From Thioalkalivibrio sp. ALJ3 (GTDB lineage Bacteria > Pseudomonadota > Gammaproteobacteria > Ectothiorhodospirales > Ectothiorhodospiraceae): DNA of 64,000 bases. The notes under the pieces are model-generated. The model saw nothing but the letters and a program-made list of their open reading frames with translations. It made no database searches and was not told the origin of the DNA. The stretch's first letter is position 1; the number at the start of each line of letters is the position of its first letter. Positions 1 through 8,685 of this stretch are shown piece by piece. The translations under genes and the position numbers were made by a program. The stretch is taken from NCBI RefSeq assembly GCF_000377205.1, contig NZ_KB897907.1:124001-188000 (forward strand), written 5' to 3'.

Positions 1-13
1 AGGAGGCTAATTC

Positions 14-649
14 GTGGGTTCCCGGGTATTCGCGGTAGTCAATCAGAAAGGGGGCACCGGCAAGACCACCCTCTCCATGAACCTCGCCGCCGGTCTGGCG
101 CGCCGCGGCCGGACCCTGGTCGTCGATGCGGATCCGCAGGGATCCGCCGGTCAGTGGGCGCGGATGTCCTCCGACGAGCGGCCCTTTCCAGCCTCCGTGT
201 TCGCAGTGGCGGGCCCGCTGGAACGCGAACTCAAGGCATTGCGCAAGGATTATGATCACATCGTGGTGGACTGTCCGCCAACGCTTGAGGGTGGCGCGGT
301 GACTGCCGCACTTGCGGGATCCGATGTCGTGTTGATCCCCGTTCTCCCTTCCCCCGTCGACCTTTGGGGCAGCGTCCGGATGGGGCGCGGCCTGGAGGAG
401 GCGCAGATGAAAAACCGTTCGCTGCGCCCCTATATCGTGGTCAACCAGCTCGAGGTCCGCAGTGCACTTTCGCGCGCGATGAAGCACGCACTGATGGAGA
501 TCGACATCCCCGCCCTGGAGCAGTCGCTGCGGCGGCGGGCCATCTACCGGCGCTCCGCGCTGGAAGGCTGTTCCGTGTATGACCTGGGCAAGCCGGGTGA
601 ACCGGCGGCCGAGGAGATCGAAGCCATCATCGAGGAGGTGTCGCAATGA
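14..649 (+). CDS. mcdA: McdA-type ParA ATPase for carboxysome positioning
   Basis: This 211-residue ParA/MinD-family ATPase has the deviant Walker A motif KGGTGKTT near residue 13 and a Walker B-like segment (HIVVDCPP) near residue 82. Proteins of this type form ATP-dependent gradients on the nucleoid that space carboxysomes along the cell. The start is GTG, with a perfect AGGAGG ribosome site seven bases upstream at the very edge of the window. Its stop overlaps the next start by four bases (ATGA), so it is translationally coupled to the McdB-like gene. The assignment to carboxysome positioning rather than plasmid partition rests on this partner and on the cbbQ, cbbO and cbbR genes that follow. 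Confidence 0.88.
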   Translation: MGSRVFAVVNQKGGTGKTTLSMNLAAGLARRGRTLVVDADPQGSAGQWARMSSDERPFPASVFAVAGPLERELKALRKDYDHIVVDCPPTLEGGAVTAALAGSDVVLIPVLPSPVDLWGSVRMGRGLEEAQMKNRSLRPYIVVNQLEVRSALSRAMKHALMEIDIPALEQSLRRRAIYRRSALEGCSVYDLGKPGEPAAEEIEAIIEEVSQ

Positions 650-1059
650 GCAATCTGCAAGACAAACTGGCGGCCGGAGTGCGCAGCGCCCGAGAAGATC
701 AGAACAAGGACAGCAGCGCGGCCGCGGACAGCGCGCCGAAGAAGGACACGAGCACGACCCCCGCGAGTGCTCAAAGCCGTCCGGCGGCGAGCACCAAGGC
801 GGGTGCGACAAAGAAGGCCGCAGCCCCCAAGCGTTCGACCCGTAAAACGGCGACCCGCAAGGCCTCCACGACCAAGCGCAAGGCTCCGGCCCGAAAGCCC
901 GCGGCACAGTCCGCGCGCAAGGCGACCCCAGCCAAATCCGGTGGATCTGCTCCGAGCAGCCGGGGACGTCGGTCAGCCGAGCTGGATCCGAACAAGGCCA
1001 AGGCAACGGCCGACGAGCCGTGGAAGAATCTGCACCCGAATCGTATCTGGCCGGACTAG
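646..1059 (+). CDS. mcdB: McdB-type carboxysome positioning adaptor
   Basis: The protein has 137 residues, is very basic and of low complexity (Ala, Lys, Arg, Ser, Thr rich), and is probably disordered over almost its whole length. It ends in IWPD. A tryptophan at the extreme C terminus is the hallmark reported for alpha-McdB proteins, which link carboxysomes to McdA and tend to phase-separate. The gene overlaps mcdA by four bases. Sequence similarity in a disordered protein is weak evidence, so the call relies on the C-terminal Trp, the charge pattern and its position between mcdA and cbbQ. Confidence 0.82.
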   Translation: MSNLQDKLAAGVRSAREDQNKDSSAAADSAPKKDTSTTPASAQSRPAASTKAGATKKAAAPKRSTRKTATRKASTTKRKAPARKPAAQSARKATPAKSGGSAPSSRGRRSAELDPNKAKATADEPWKNLHPNRIWPD

Positions 1060-1072
1060 GGCTGGGTGGTTC

Positions 1073-1122
1073 GGGGCCGGGGATGGCCGGGGAAGCAGCG
1101 ATCCCGGCCCCCGGCCTTTTTT
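1073..1122 (+). terminator. Intrinsic terminator between mcdB and cbbQ
   Basis: A GC-rich hairpin pairs GGGGCCGGG (from 1073) with CCCGGCCCC (to 1111) and is followed by CCGG and a run of six T. It lies in the 81-base gap between mcdB and cbbQ. It should end or attenuate transcription of the upstream carboxysome operon, lowering cbbQO expression or requiring a separate promoter for it. No clear promoter is visible in the 18 bases that remain before cbbQ. Confidence 0.65.
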
Positions 1123-1140
1123 GATTGAGGAGTCTGGGCA

Positions 1141-1944
1141 ATGCAAGACGATCTGCGCGATCACCTGATCACGGAAGAGCCGTATTACCAGCCGGTCGCG
1201 GACGAGATCGAGCTGTACGAAGCGGCGTACTCGGTGCGCATGCCGATGATGCTGAAGGGACCGACGGGGTGCGGGAAGACCCGCTTCGTCGAGCACATGG
1301 CCTGGAAGCTCGGCAAGCCGCTGATCACGGTCGCCTGTAACGAGGACATGACTGCATCCGATCTGGTGGGACGCTACCTGCTGGATGCCGATGGCACGCG
1401 CTGGCAGGACGGCCCGCTGACCCTGGCCGCGCGCCATGGTGCGATCTGCTATCTCGACGAGATCGTCGAGGCCCGGCAGGACACCACGGTGGTGATCCAT
1501 CCGCTGACCGACAACCGCCGTGTGCTGCCGCTGGAGAAGAAGGGCGAGATGGTCCAGGCGCACGCGGACTTCCAGGTCGTCATTTCCTACAACCCGGGTT
1601 ATCAGAGCCTGATGAAGGATTTGAAACAGTCGACCAAGCAGCGCTTCGGCGCGCTGGATTTCGACTATCCGGGTCACGAGACCGAGGCGAAGATCGTCGC
1701 CCACGAGGGAAAGATTAACGAGGAGATGGCCGGCAAACTGGTCAGCGTGGCCGAGCGCGCGCGCAACCTGAAGGGCCATGGTCTGGACGAGGGCATCTCC
1801 ACCCGCATGCTGGTCTACGCCGCCTCGCTGATCGCCAAGGGGGTGGAGCCGCTGGGTGCGTGCCGCATGGCCCTGGTGCGCCCGATCACCGACGATCCGG
1901 ACATGCGCGACGCGCTGGATTCGGCCGTCACCACGTTCTTCTAG
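1141..1944 (+). CDS. cbbQ: Rubisco activase AAA+ subunit CbbQ
   Basis: This 267-residue MoxR-group AAA+ ATPase matches CbbQ/NorQ. The Walker A motif is GPTGCGKT (residues about 40-47), Walker B is ICYLDE (about 101-106), and a sensor-type Asn lies in [10 protein letters not shown]. CbbQ hexamers work with the VWA protein CbbO to remove inhibitory sugar phosphates from Rubisco active sites. The ATG is preceded by TTGAGGAG. cbbO begins 22 bases after its stop. NorQ of nitric oxide reductase is the nearest alternative, but the carboxysome context and the CbbO partner favour CbbQ. Confidence 0.93.
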   Translation: MQDDLRDHLITEEPYYQPVADEIELYEAAYSVRMPMMLKGPTGCGKTRFVEHMAWKLGKPLITVACNEDMTASDLVGRYLLDADGTRWQDGPLTLAARHGAICYLDEIVEARQDTTVVIHPLTDNRRVLPLEKKGEMVQAHADFQVVISYNPGYQSLMKDLKQSTKQRFGALDFDYPGHETEAKIVAHEGKINEEMAGKLVSVAERARNLKGHGLDEGISTRMLVYAASLIAKGVEPLGACRMALVRPITDDPDMRDALDSAVTTFF

Positions 1945-1966
1945 CGCAGCTCGGGGCGCCAAACCC

Positions 1967-4288
1967 ATGAGCATCCATCTGGAGGACTACCAGGACCTCC
2001 TTGACGATCTGGGGAACCACGCCGCGGGGGTGCTGGAAAGTTCCTGGCAGGAGGCCAGCCGCGCCTTCAGCGCCAGCGGGCTCAAGCGCTACTACCTTGA
2101 AGGTGCGCGTAGTCTCCAGGCCCTGGGGCGCGGTTCCGAGATGGTCGTGGCCTTTGTGCAGGAGGCCCCGGCACTGGCCCAGGAGCTGGGCGAGGATGCG
2201 GTTGCGGAACTGCTCAGCTCCGCGATCAAGATGTACTCCAAGACCTCCGCGGCGGTCATCACCCTGGTGATCGAGACAAGCCCGGTTGCGGCCCAGCGCT
2301 TGGGGGACTATTCGCTGTTCGAAGGTTATCTGCGCCTGCTGGACAACCTGCTGGGGCAGGCGCCGCGTGGCGTGCGTCCGATGCTGGAGCACCTGGACGA
2401 ACTGCTGACCCACCTGACGCTGGGCGGGCTGAGGCGTTGGGCCTCGTGGGGTGCGCAGGCACACCGCACGGACCTGGAGGCCCAGATTGCCTACTTCGGC
2501 CTGGAGTCGCCGGAGTCACGCTCGGTGTTCCAGAAGGAGCGCCGCGGCACGCTGTTCGTGGACGTGCAGCGGCGCATCAACCTCTACTTGCGCTCGCTGT
2601 GGGCACGTGATTTCTTCATGCGCCCGACCAGTGGCGACTTCGAGTCCCGTGAGGGGTACCGCCCCTACATCGACGGCTTCACGATCTTCCTCCCGGATGC
2701 CTATGACGATGTCGAGGGCCTGACCGGGCTGGATCTCTATCGCGCGGCGGCCGCGCATGCGGCGTCGCATGTGGTGCACACCCGCGAGATGCAGCCGGAG
2801 GAAGCCCCGCGGGGCGTGGTCGGCATCCTGACCGAACTGTTCGAGGACGCGCGCGTCGAGTCCCTGGCCATCGCCGCCTTCCCGGGCCTGCGCCAGATCT
2901 GGGTGCCACTGCATACCGCCACGGCGGAGGATGGCGAGACACCGCAGGCACTGCTGGCGCGCACCGCGCGTGCCCTGCTCGATCCCGATTGCCACGACCC
3001 GCATGCGTTCGTGCAGAAGGCCGTGAGTGCGTTTGCGAAGCGCATGGACGATCTCGAGGCCGCAGGGTTCGCCCGCGAGCTGGCCGAAGCGCTGGCGCCC
3101 GAGTTCCCCGAGCAGGGCTACATGAATCCGGCCAAGGTCGCGCCGGATGTCCTCTATCGGGACGACAACCGCTATCTCTGGAACTTCGGCCGCGAGGAGG
3201 AAGAGGCGGAGGTCCTGGCTGCGCATGGCTCCGGGCAGGAGCGTTTCTACGTCACCCCGATGCAGATGATCAATACGCTGGACGTGCCGAATGCCGGCGA
3301 CGATGCCCAGCAGATCCTGGTGCTGGCGACCGAGTGGTTCCGCGACGGCGAAAACGAAAGCATCAACCAGCAGGAGGGCAAGGAGCCGATTTCCCTGCCG
3401 TTCCACTATCACGAGTGGGACTACCAGATGCAGTTGGAACGGCCGCACTGGGTCACGCTGCTGGAGCGGCGCCCGAAAAAGGGCGAGATCGAGGAAATCG
3501 AGGCCATCTACGACAAGCACAAGCCGCTGGTCTCGCGCCTCAAATTCCTGATCGAGGCGATGCAGCCCCAGGGCGTGCAGCGCATGCGCAAGCAGCCGGA
3601 GGGCGACGAGCTGGACGTGAACGCGCTGGTCGAGGCACAGATCGATGTCCGCATGCGGCGCCAGCCCGACGAGCGCATCTATGTGCGCAATCTGCGCCAT
3701 GTGCGCGACCTGTCCGTGCTGGTGTTGCTGGATCTGTCGGAATCGACCAACGAGACGATCGGCGACGGCGAGACGACCGTGGTGCAACTGGCACGCGAGG
3801 CGGCCACGCTGCTGTCCGGTGCGATCTCGCGCATTGGCGACCCGTTCGCCATCCATGGCTTCGCCTCCGACGGGCGCCACGATGTCGAGTACTACCGCTT
3901 CAAGGATTTCGACGCCCCGTTCGACGATACCGCGAAGGCCCGCCTCGCCGGGATGCAGGGCCAGCTCTCCACCCGCATGGGGGCGGCCATTCGCCACGCC
4001 GGCCAGCAGCTGCACAACCAGGGCACGGCGAAGAAGCTGTTGCTGATCATCACCGACGGCGAGCCGGCGGATACCGATGTTCGCGACCCGCAGTACCTGC
4101 GTCAGGATGCGAAGCGGGCGGTGGAGGAGGTTGGGCGCAAGGGGGTGTACACCTTCTGTATGAGCCTCGATCCGAACGCCGACGAGTACGTGGAGCGGAT
4201 CTTCGGGGCCCAGCACTTCATGGTGCTGGACCAGATCGACCGGCTGCCGGAGAAGCTGCCGATGCTGTACGCGGGCCTCACGCGGTAA
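1967..4288 (+). CDS. cbbO: Rubisco activase VWA subunit CbbO
   Basis: The 773-residue protein has the CbbO/NorD architecture: a long helical N-terminal region and a C-terminal von Willebrand A domain. The MIDAS motif is DLSES near residue 588 (DxSxS), and ITDGEPADTD lies further on. CbbO is the adaptor that binds Rubisco and is driven by the CbbQ ring. The ATG at 1967 is chosen because translation from it gives the usual N terminus (MSIHLEDYQ). Upstream in-frame starts would run into the cbbQ reading frame. The spacing suggests co-transcription with cbbQ. Confidence 0.92.
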   Translation: MSIHLEDYQDLLDDLGNHAAGVLESSWQEASRAFSASGLKRYYLEGARSLQALGRGSEMVVAFVQEAPALAQELGEDAVAELLSSAIKMYSKTSAAVITLVIETSPVAAQRLGDYSLFEGYLRLLDNLLGQAPRGVRPMLEHLDELLTHLTLGGLRRWASWGAQAHRTDLEAQIAYFGLESPESRSVFQKERRGTLFVDVQRRINLYLRSLWARDFFMRPTSGDFESREGYRPYIDGFTIFLPDAYDDVEGLTGLDLYRAAAAHAASHVVHTREMQPEEAPRGVVGILTELFEDARVESLAIAAFPGLRQIWVPLHTATAEDGETPQALLARTARALLDPDCHDPHAFVQKAVSAFAKRMDDLEAAGFARELAEALAPEFPEQGYMNPAKVAPDVLYRDDNRYLWNFGREEEEAEVLAAHGSGQERFYVTPMQMINTLDVPNAGDDAQQILVLATEWFRDGENESINQQEGKEPISLPFHYHEWDYQMQLERPHWVTLLERRPKKGEIEEIEAIYDKHKPLVSRLKFLIEAMQPQGVQRMRKQPEGDELDVNALVEAQIDVRMRRQPDERIYVRNLRHVRDLSVLVLLDLSESTNETIGDGETTVVQLAREAATLLSGAISRIGDPFAIHGFASDGRHDVEYYRFKDFDAPFDDTAKARLAGMQGQLSTRMGAAIRHAGQQLHNQGTAKKLLLIITDGEPADTDVRDPQYLRQDAKRAVEEVGRKGVYTFCMSLDPNADEYVERIFGAQHFMVLDQIDRLPEKLPMLYAGLTR

Positions 4289-4302
4289 ACGATACCTCAC
4301 GT

Positions 4303-5325
4303 ATGTCCCAGTCCCCTACGCCAAAGGAGTCCGGTCTCCCGCAGGTGATGCTCAAGTCGGAGCTGCCGGCGCACCTGATCCGGCACGCCACGCTGCGTCA
4401 GCTGCAGGTGTTCGAGGCGATCGTGCGCTTGGGGAGCTTTACCCGCGCGGCGGAAGAACTGCATCTGACCCAGCCAACGGTCTCGATCCAGATCAAGAAG
4501 CTCTCCACGGCGCTGGGGCTCCCCCTGTTTGAATATGTGGGGCGCAAGGCCTTCCCGACCGAGGTCGGTCTGCTGCTGTACGACACCTGCCGCGAGATGC
4601 TCGGCGCATTGACCAATCTCGAGATGAAACTGGCCGAAATGCACGGCCTCAAGCGCGGGCGTCTGCGTCTGGCGGTGATTACCACGGCGCAGTACTTCGC
4701 GCCGAGCATCCTCGGACAGTTCGCCCGGCGGTATCCCGATATCGAGCTGTCGCTGGAGGTCAGCAACTTTGACCGGGTGCTGGAGCGGCTGTCGAACAAC
4801 GACGACGACCTCTACATCATCGGGCATGTCCCCGAGCGGCTGACCGATGTCGCCGTGCACCCGTTCGCGCCCAATCCGCTGGTGGTGATGGCCAGCCGCG
4901 ACCACCCGCTGGTCGGTCGGCGCAATATCCCGCTGAAGGAGCTGGAGCAGGAGACGTTCCTGATGCGCGAGCCCGGCTCGGGTATCCGCGAGGCGACGCT
5001 CAAGCTGTTCCAGGAGCACGGGATCAGCCCGCCCGTGCGCATGGAACTGGGCAGTAACGAGGCGATCAAGCAGGCAGTGATCGGTGGCCTGGGGATTGCC
5101 GTGCTGTCGCTGCACACCCTGAGCGCCGAAGGGGCCGAAGGCCCGGTGGCGCTGCTGGATGTGGAACATTTCCCCATCCATCGCCAGTGGCACATCGTCT
5201 ACCCGAAGAAGAAGGTCCTGTCCGTTGTCGCCCAGACCTTTCTCGACTTCGCCATCCAGGACGAGGCCCGGGTGCGCGGGCAGGTCGAGGACCTGCTGGC
5301 CGCGTTCAAGGCCCAGGCCGGCTGA
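4303..5325 (+). CDS. cbbR: LysR-type regulator, probable CbbR
   Basis: A 340-residue LysR-family protein with an N-terminal winged helix (LRQLQVFEAIVRLGSFTRAA, then LTQPTVSIQIKKL) and a periplasmic-binding-protein-like effector domain. CbbR activates Calvin-cycle and carboxysome operons in response to metabolites such as NADPH or RuBP. The gene is 14 bases after cbbO on the same strand, which is unusual because many cbbR genes are divergent from their target operon. The ATG at 4303 has no strong ribosome site. A GTG/ATG pair at 4345-4350, downstream of AAAGGAG at 4323, is an alternative start that leaves the DNA-binding domain intact. Confidence 0.85.
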   Translation: MSQSPTPKESGLPQVMLKSELPAHLIRHATLRQLQVFEAIVRLGSFTRAAEELHLTQPTVSIQIKKLSTALGLPLFEYVGRKAFPTEVGLLLYDTCREMLGALTNLEMKLAEMHGLKRGRLRLAVITTAQYFAPSILGQFARRYPDIELSLEVSNFDRVLERLSNNDDDLYIIGHVPERLTDVAVHPFAPNPLVVMASRDHPLVGRRNIPLKELEQETFLMREPGSGIREATLKLFQEHGISPPVRMELGSNEAIKQAVIGGLGIAVLSLHTLSAEGAEGPVALLDVEHFPIHRQWHIVYPKKKVLSVVAQTFLDFAIQDEARVRGQVEDLLAAFKAQAG

Positions 5326-5358
5326 CTGGCGGCCATGACAGGCCCGGGAGGGTCCCTT

Positions 5359-5386
5359 GGGAAACGCTGATTGATCGGCGTTTCCC
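5359..5386. repeat. Short palindrome of the AGGGARACRCTGAT family
   Basis: GGGAAACGC and GCGTTTCCC form a perfect nine-base stem around a ten-base centre. The arm matches the ends of the long repeat elements at 30398 and 47735, so this looks like a solo or internally deleted copy. It lies 33 bases after the cbbR stop and may also act as a terminator. Confidence 0.7.
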
Positions 5387-5409
5387 TGCGGCACGGGGAT
5401 GTGCCGCCG

Positions 5410-5506
5410 GAATCGACCACCGTAGGCGGTTGATTCCGAAGCAAGCTGCAGACCGCGTTTGCAGCGCCGCGTGCGCTGAGAAAGCCAAGATGGCTTTATT
5501 CAGCGC
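5410..5506. repeat. Two further hairpins downstream of cbbR
   Basis: The first hairpin (5410-5438) pairs GGAATC with GATTCC around a GC-rich middle. The second (5473-5506) pairs GCGCTGA and AAAGCC with GGCTTT and TCAGCGC. It is followed by TTTCTTTAAAA, so it could be a terminator. The CGCTGA/TCAGCG ends again resemble the repeat family seen elsewhere in the window. With the palindrome at 5359 they fill most of the 238-base gap between cbbR and the carbonic-anhydrase-like gene. Confidence 0.5.
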
Positions 5507-5563
5507 TTTCTTTAAAATTCACGCTTTACCCGGCCGTCAGCGGCCCGAGTGGGAGAACACGCA

Positions 5564-6130
5564 GTGAGCACCGTGACCCGTCCGCGTATCAGCGGCACCC
5601 AGTTCATCAATGCCGACGAGGCGCCGCGTTCGCGCCTGAGCCTGAGCGCCTCGCACCGCGACCAGCATCACCCGGTGACCGGGACGGGCAGCGACATGCT
5701 CGCCGCCGCGATCGATACCCCGCCGAATGAGAGCTGTGTGGTCTGCGCACCCGCCACGCGCCGTCTGGCCGAGGAACTGTTCGACGCCTGGAACGACGCC
5801 CTGCAGACGGGCGATGCCCGTCGCGTGACGGAGCTCTACGCCGATGACGCGGTGCTGCTTCCGACCGTGTCCAACGTCCCGCGTACCAACCACGCCGAGA
5901 TCCAGGATTACTTCGAGCATTTCCTCGAGAAGAAGCCCTTCGGCACGATCAATACGCGCAATGTGAAGCTCGGGTGCAACAAGCTGACCGACGCCGGCAC
6001 CTATACCTTCCGCGTGACCGACGGCAACGAGACGCAGGAAGTTCCTGCGCGCTATACCTTTGTATACGAGAACCGCGACGGGGAGTGGAAGATCGTGCAT
6101 CACCACTCTTCGATGATGCCCACCGCTTAA
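5564..6130 (+). CDS. Iota-class carbonic anhydrase-like protein with CsoS2-like N-terminal tail
   Basis: The 188-residue protein has a C-terminal SnoaL/DUF4440 (SgcJ/EcaC) cone fold, residues about 64-188, that ends in HHHSS (179-183). An HH-x-SS-type ending is the signature of iota carbonic anhydrases, which interconvert CO2 and bicarbonate. Residues 1-57 are an added, probably disordered tail containing RISGTQF (8-14) and HPVTGTGS (36-43). These resemble the VTGT repeats of the carboxysome scaffold CsoS2. The tail and the position next to cbbR suggest a cargo of the carboxysome. Cys58 and Cys61 sit at the tail/domain border. GTG at 5564 follows GGGAGAA at six bases; a GTG at 5549 is less likely. 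The catalytic activity and encapsulation are inferred. Confidence 0.72.
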   Translation: MSTVTRPRISGTQFINADEAPRSRLSLSASHRDQHHPVTGTGSDMLAAAIDTPPNESCVVCAPATRRLAEELFDAWNDALQTGDARRVTELYADDAVLLPTVSNVPRTNHAEIQDYFEHFLEKKPFGTINTRNVKLGCNKLTDAGTYTFRVTDGNETQEVPARYTFVYENRDGEWKIVHHHSSMMPTA

Positions 6131-6216
6131 GCCGGCAGATCCCGATGTTGCACAGGGGGGGATCGACGGCAGGCTCGAAGGGCCGCTTTCACGCTGATTC
6201 GCGTTCCCGGTTGCCG

Positions 6217-6834
6217 ATGACAAGGCGGCTTATGGCTGCGGCCCTGGTTGCGGCCGTTCTCGTGATGCCGGGCGCCGCGTTGGCGGCGGAGTGGCAATTC
6301 CTGCTGGGTGGCTGGACCGCGCACGAGAGGGGCTCGGAACCGGCCGTGCAGGGGCTGCCTGTGGGCACTTCTCGCTGGGTGGATGGTACAGGGGGCTGTC
6401 CTGCCGGGCGTTGCGGCTGGAACGAACGCCACGATGCGCTGATCGCGATTTATCGACCGAATGATTCGCGCTGGGGCGTTGCGGGGGGAATGATGCGTGA
6501 TTCGTTTGCCTATCGCGGACCGGTCGCCGGTATCACCTACACTGTTGGGACCTATCAGCGAGATGACCTCCGGGTTCGCCTGGACGGGGTCGTGGGTGCC
6601 CATTACCGACAGACGACCTGGCGTGCCGAGGACGTGCATCTCGAAGGCAATACCGCGCGGGTGAATGCATGGTCGCGTGAGACCCAGTGGACACCCCTGG
6701 CGATGCCCGCGCTCACGGTGGATTATCGCGGCGTCGGCTTCACGGGCTTCGCCATTCCTCCCTTGCGTACCTCCGGCTGGGATATACCGGGTGTGGTTGG
6801 GGTCTTCCTGTCCGTCAGCCTGGGGGGTGACTGA
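6217..6834 (+). CDS. Secreted or outer-membrane protein of unknown function
   Basis: The 205-residue protein begins with a clear signal peptide (cleavage probably after GAALA, residue 23). The mature part is rich in aromatic residues and alternating short beta-like segments, and contains WNERHD and a GGMMRDSF segment. Small eight-stranded outer-membrane barrels such as the lipid A acyltransferase PagP have a similar layout, but I cannot align the catalytic residues and make no functional claim. The ATG at 6217 is chosen because it gives the signal peptide; a second Met six codons later is possible. Confidence 0.55.
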   Translation: MTRRLMAAALVAAVLVMPGAALAAEWQFLLGGWTAHERGSEPAVQGLPVGTSRWVDGTGGCPAGRCGWNERHDALIAIYRPNDSRWGVAGGMMRDSFAYRGPVAGITYTVGTYQRDDLRVRLDGVVGAHYRQTTWRAEDVHLEGNTARVNAWSRETQWTPLAMPALTVDYRGVGFTGFAIPPLRTSGWDIPGVVGVFLSVSLGGD

Positions 6835-6926
6835 GGGGCCGTTTGCGCCGTTCAGTAATGACGAGCGTTTGTCCCTCGTGGGACGAGCCGCGATACTGGG
6901 CGTTCGCCACCATCGGGAGAAAGGGA

Positions 6927-7409
6927 ATGTCCAAGCGCTCACTCGTGGCCCTGGCCGCCGCCGGCGTGGTGCTGGCCGGCGCCGGCAGCGCGCAGGCCTC
7001 CAACAGCGCCGAACTGGAACTGGACGGCGAAACCTACACCCTGGATGTTCAGATCTGTGACTTCTCCGGCGAGGCCGACGAAGGCGACCTGCAAACACTC
7101 GTTGGCGATGCCGAGACCGATGATGGCCCGATACGCGTGTTTGTCTCGCGCAATGAGGTCAGCGGCATGCTGATGCATACGGTCAGTGTGCAGGTCGGGG
7201 ACGTGATGTCGCCGGAGGGCGAGGTGCTGGAAGCCAATCGCAGCCGCTCGGGCGATCAATGGTTTTCCGCTGCCGACGGTCCCTCCGAACCCCTGATCCG
7301 GATCGACGGTGCGGAACTCACCGCCGAGGGCCTGTTTGCCGATACCGGCATGACGCGAGACCCGGTCGAGGGCCGCCTGACGGCAACCTGCAACGACCCG
7401 GGTGTCTGA
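6927..7409 (+). CDS. Small exported protein of unknown function
   Basis: The 160-residue protein starts with a typical signal peptide ending near GSAQA (residue about 24). GGAGAAAGGGA lies just before the ATG. The mature part is acidic and has only two cysteines (in QICDFSG and TATCNDPG), which could form a disulfide. Its all-beta look recalls small cell-surface antigens, but no family is recognised. The 3' end overlaps the next gene by eight bases, so the two are probably co-transcribed. Confidence 0.6.
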   Translation: MSKRSLVALAAAGVVLAGAGSAQASNSAELELDGETYTLDVQICDFSGEADEGDLQTLVGDAETDDGPIRVFVSRNEVSGMLMHTVSVQVGDVMSPEGEVLEANRSRSGDQWFSAADGPSEPLIRIDGAELTAEGLFADTGMTRDPVEGRLTATCNDPGV

Positions 7410-8400
7410 GCCCCGTTGCAACGAATCGCAGGCGGCGATAGCCGCCGCCGTATGCGCGGCCACGGGCGCGCGCCGAGCGATCCCCATCGAGCACGTCCAG
7501 ACCCTCTGGAGTGGCTACGGCGAGATCGTCCGCTATAGCCTCGAAGGGGCGTCCGTCCCCACCGTTATCGCGAAGCACATCGTGTTCCCGGACGATCGCC
7601 GCCACCCGAGAGGGTGGTCGGGCGCGCGGGGACACGAGCGCAAGCGGCACTCCTATCAGGTCGAGATGCACTGGTACCGTGACTGGGCGAGGCGCTGCAG
7701 GGACGCCTGTCGCGTGCCGCAATGCCACCTCACGCAGGATCTGGGCGATTCCCACCTGATTGTGCTGGAGGACCTGGACGCCGCCGGTTTTCCGCTTCGC
7801 CACCATCACCTGTCGCTGGAACAGGCCGGGGTCTGCCTTGCATGGCTCGCGGCCTTTCACGCGACCTTTCTGGGTGCCAGACCCTCTGGGCTCTGGACTA
7901 CGGGTACCTACTGGCACCTCGCGACCCGCCCGGACGAGTGGGCGGCCATCGCCGATCCCCGACTGCGCGACGCGGCCCCGAAGCTCGATCAGCGACTCAA
8001 TGCGGCGCGCTTTCAGACGCTGGTGCATGGCGATGCCAAGGTCGCGAACTTCTGTTTCAGCGAGAGTGGCGATCGGGTGGCTGCCGTGGATTTCCAGTAT
8101 GTCGGGGGTGGCTGCGGGATGAAGGACGTTGCGTATTTCATCGGCAGCTGTCTGGGCGAGGCCGATCAGGAGCGCTTCGAGAAGGACCTGCTGGAAGGGT
8201 ATTTCGCAGCGCTGCGCTCGGAGGTTGTCACCACGCACGGAGCGGGTGTGGAACTGGACGCACTGGAGGATGAATGGCGCGAACTGTTTCCGCTGGCCCA
8301 GGCGGATTTCCAGCGTTTTCTGGCCGGCTGGAGTCCGGACCACTGGAAACGCAATGGCTACGCCGAGCACCAGACGCGCAGGGTCCTCGATTGGCTCTGA
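7402..8400 (+). CDS. Phosphotransferase of the APH/EcKinase-like superfamily
   Basis: This 332-residue protein has a protein-kinase-like small-molecule phosphotransferase fold. The catalytic loop is [13 protein letters not shown] (residues about 210-222), the HGDxxxxN Brenner motif, and the metal-binding VDFQYVGGG follows at about 232-240. The layout resembles the ecdysteroid-kinase-like (CHK) branch more than antibiotic kinases, and the substrate is unknown. The start is GTG and overlaps the preceding stop. An N-terminal nucleotide-binding lobe precedes [10 protein letters not shown], the usual hinge. Confidence 0.75.
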   Translation: MSEPRCNESQAAIAAAVCAATGARRAIPIEHVQTLWSGYGEIVRYSLEGASVPTVIAKHIVFPDDRRHPRGWSGARGHERKRHSYQVEMHWYRDWARRCRDACRVPQCHLTQDLGDSHLIVLEDLDAAGFPLRHHHLSLEQAGVCLAWLAAFHATFLGARPSGLWTTGTYWHLATRPDEWAAIADPRLRDAAPKLDQRLNAARFQTLVHGDAKVANFCFSESGDRVAAVDFQYVGGGCGMKDVAYFIGSCLGEADQERFEKDLLEGYFAALRSEVVTTHGAGVELDALEDEWRELFPLAQADFQRFLAGWSPDHWKRNGYAEHQTRRVLDWL

Positions 8401-8685
8401 TGGGGCTGCCGTCCGGGGCCGGAGACGGGAAACGTGTGGGCGGTTTCCATTTGCAGGCCGCGCGCCCACTGGCTAGTCGGGTGGTCGTTGCGGGCAGCGT
8501 GGGTGAGTGGCGCAGGAGGGACTTGGCAGGATGGCACATGCGTCCGAGCGCGTCTTCGAGCATTATGAGACCGTTGTCACGTATCTGGGCCGCAAACCAT
8601 CGTGACGGCGCTTCGACCAGGAGGGGGCGACTCCGGTGAGTGGCTGAGCCTTCGACCTTGTACTCACGGCAGCTTGGCAGCCCGC
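8401..8685 (+). other. Gap of 285 bases with one possible 24-codon ORF
   Basis: No recognisable gene lies here. One short open frame at 8531-8605 starts with ATG after CAGG, with AGGAGG further upstream, and would encode a 24-residue peptide beginning MAHASERVFEHYE. It reads like the N terminus of a longer protein and may be a gene remnant. No convincing terminator or promoter for the downstream polysaccharide cassette is visible. Confidence 0.3.

Noticed and set aside
14-1059. Plasmid or chromosome partition locus (parAB)
   Set aside because: The second protein has no ParB DNA-binding domain and no parS-like repeats are seen. The Trp-ended basic protein and the cbb context fit McdAB.
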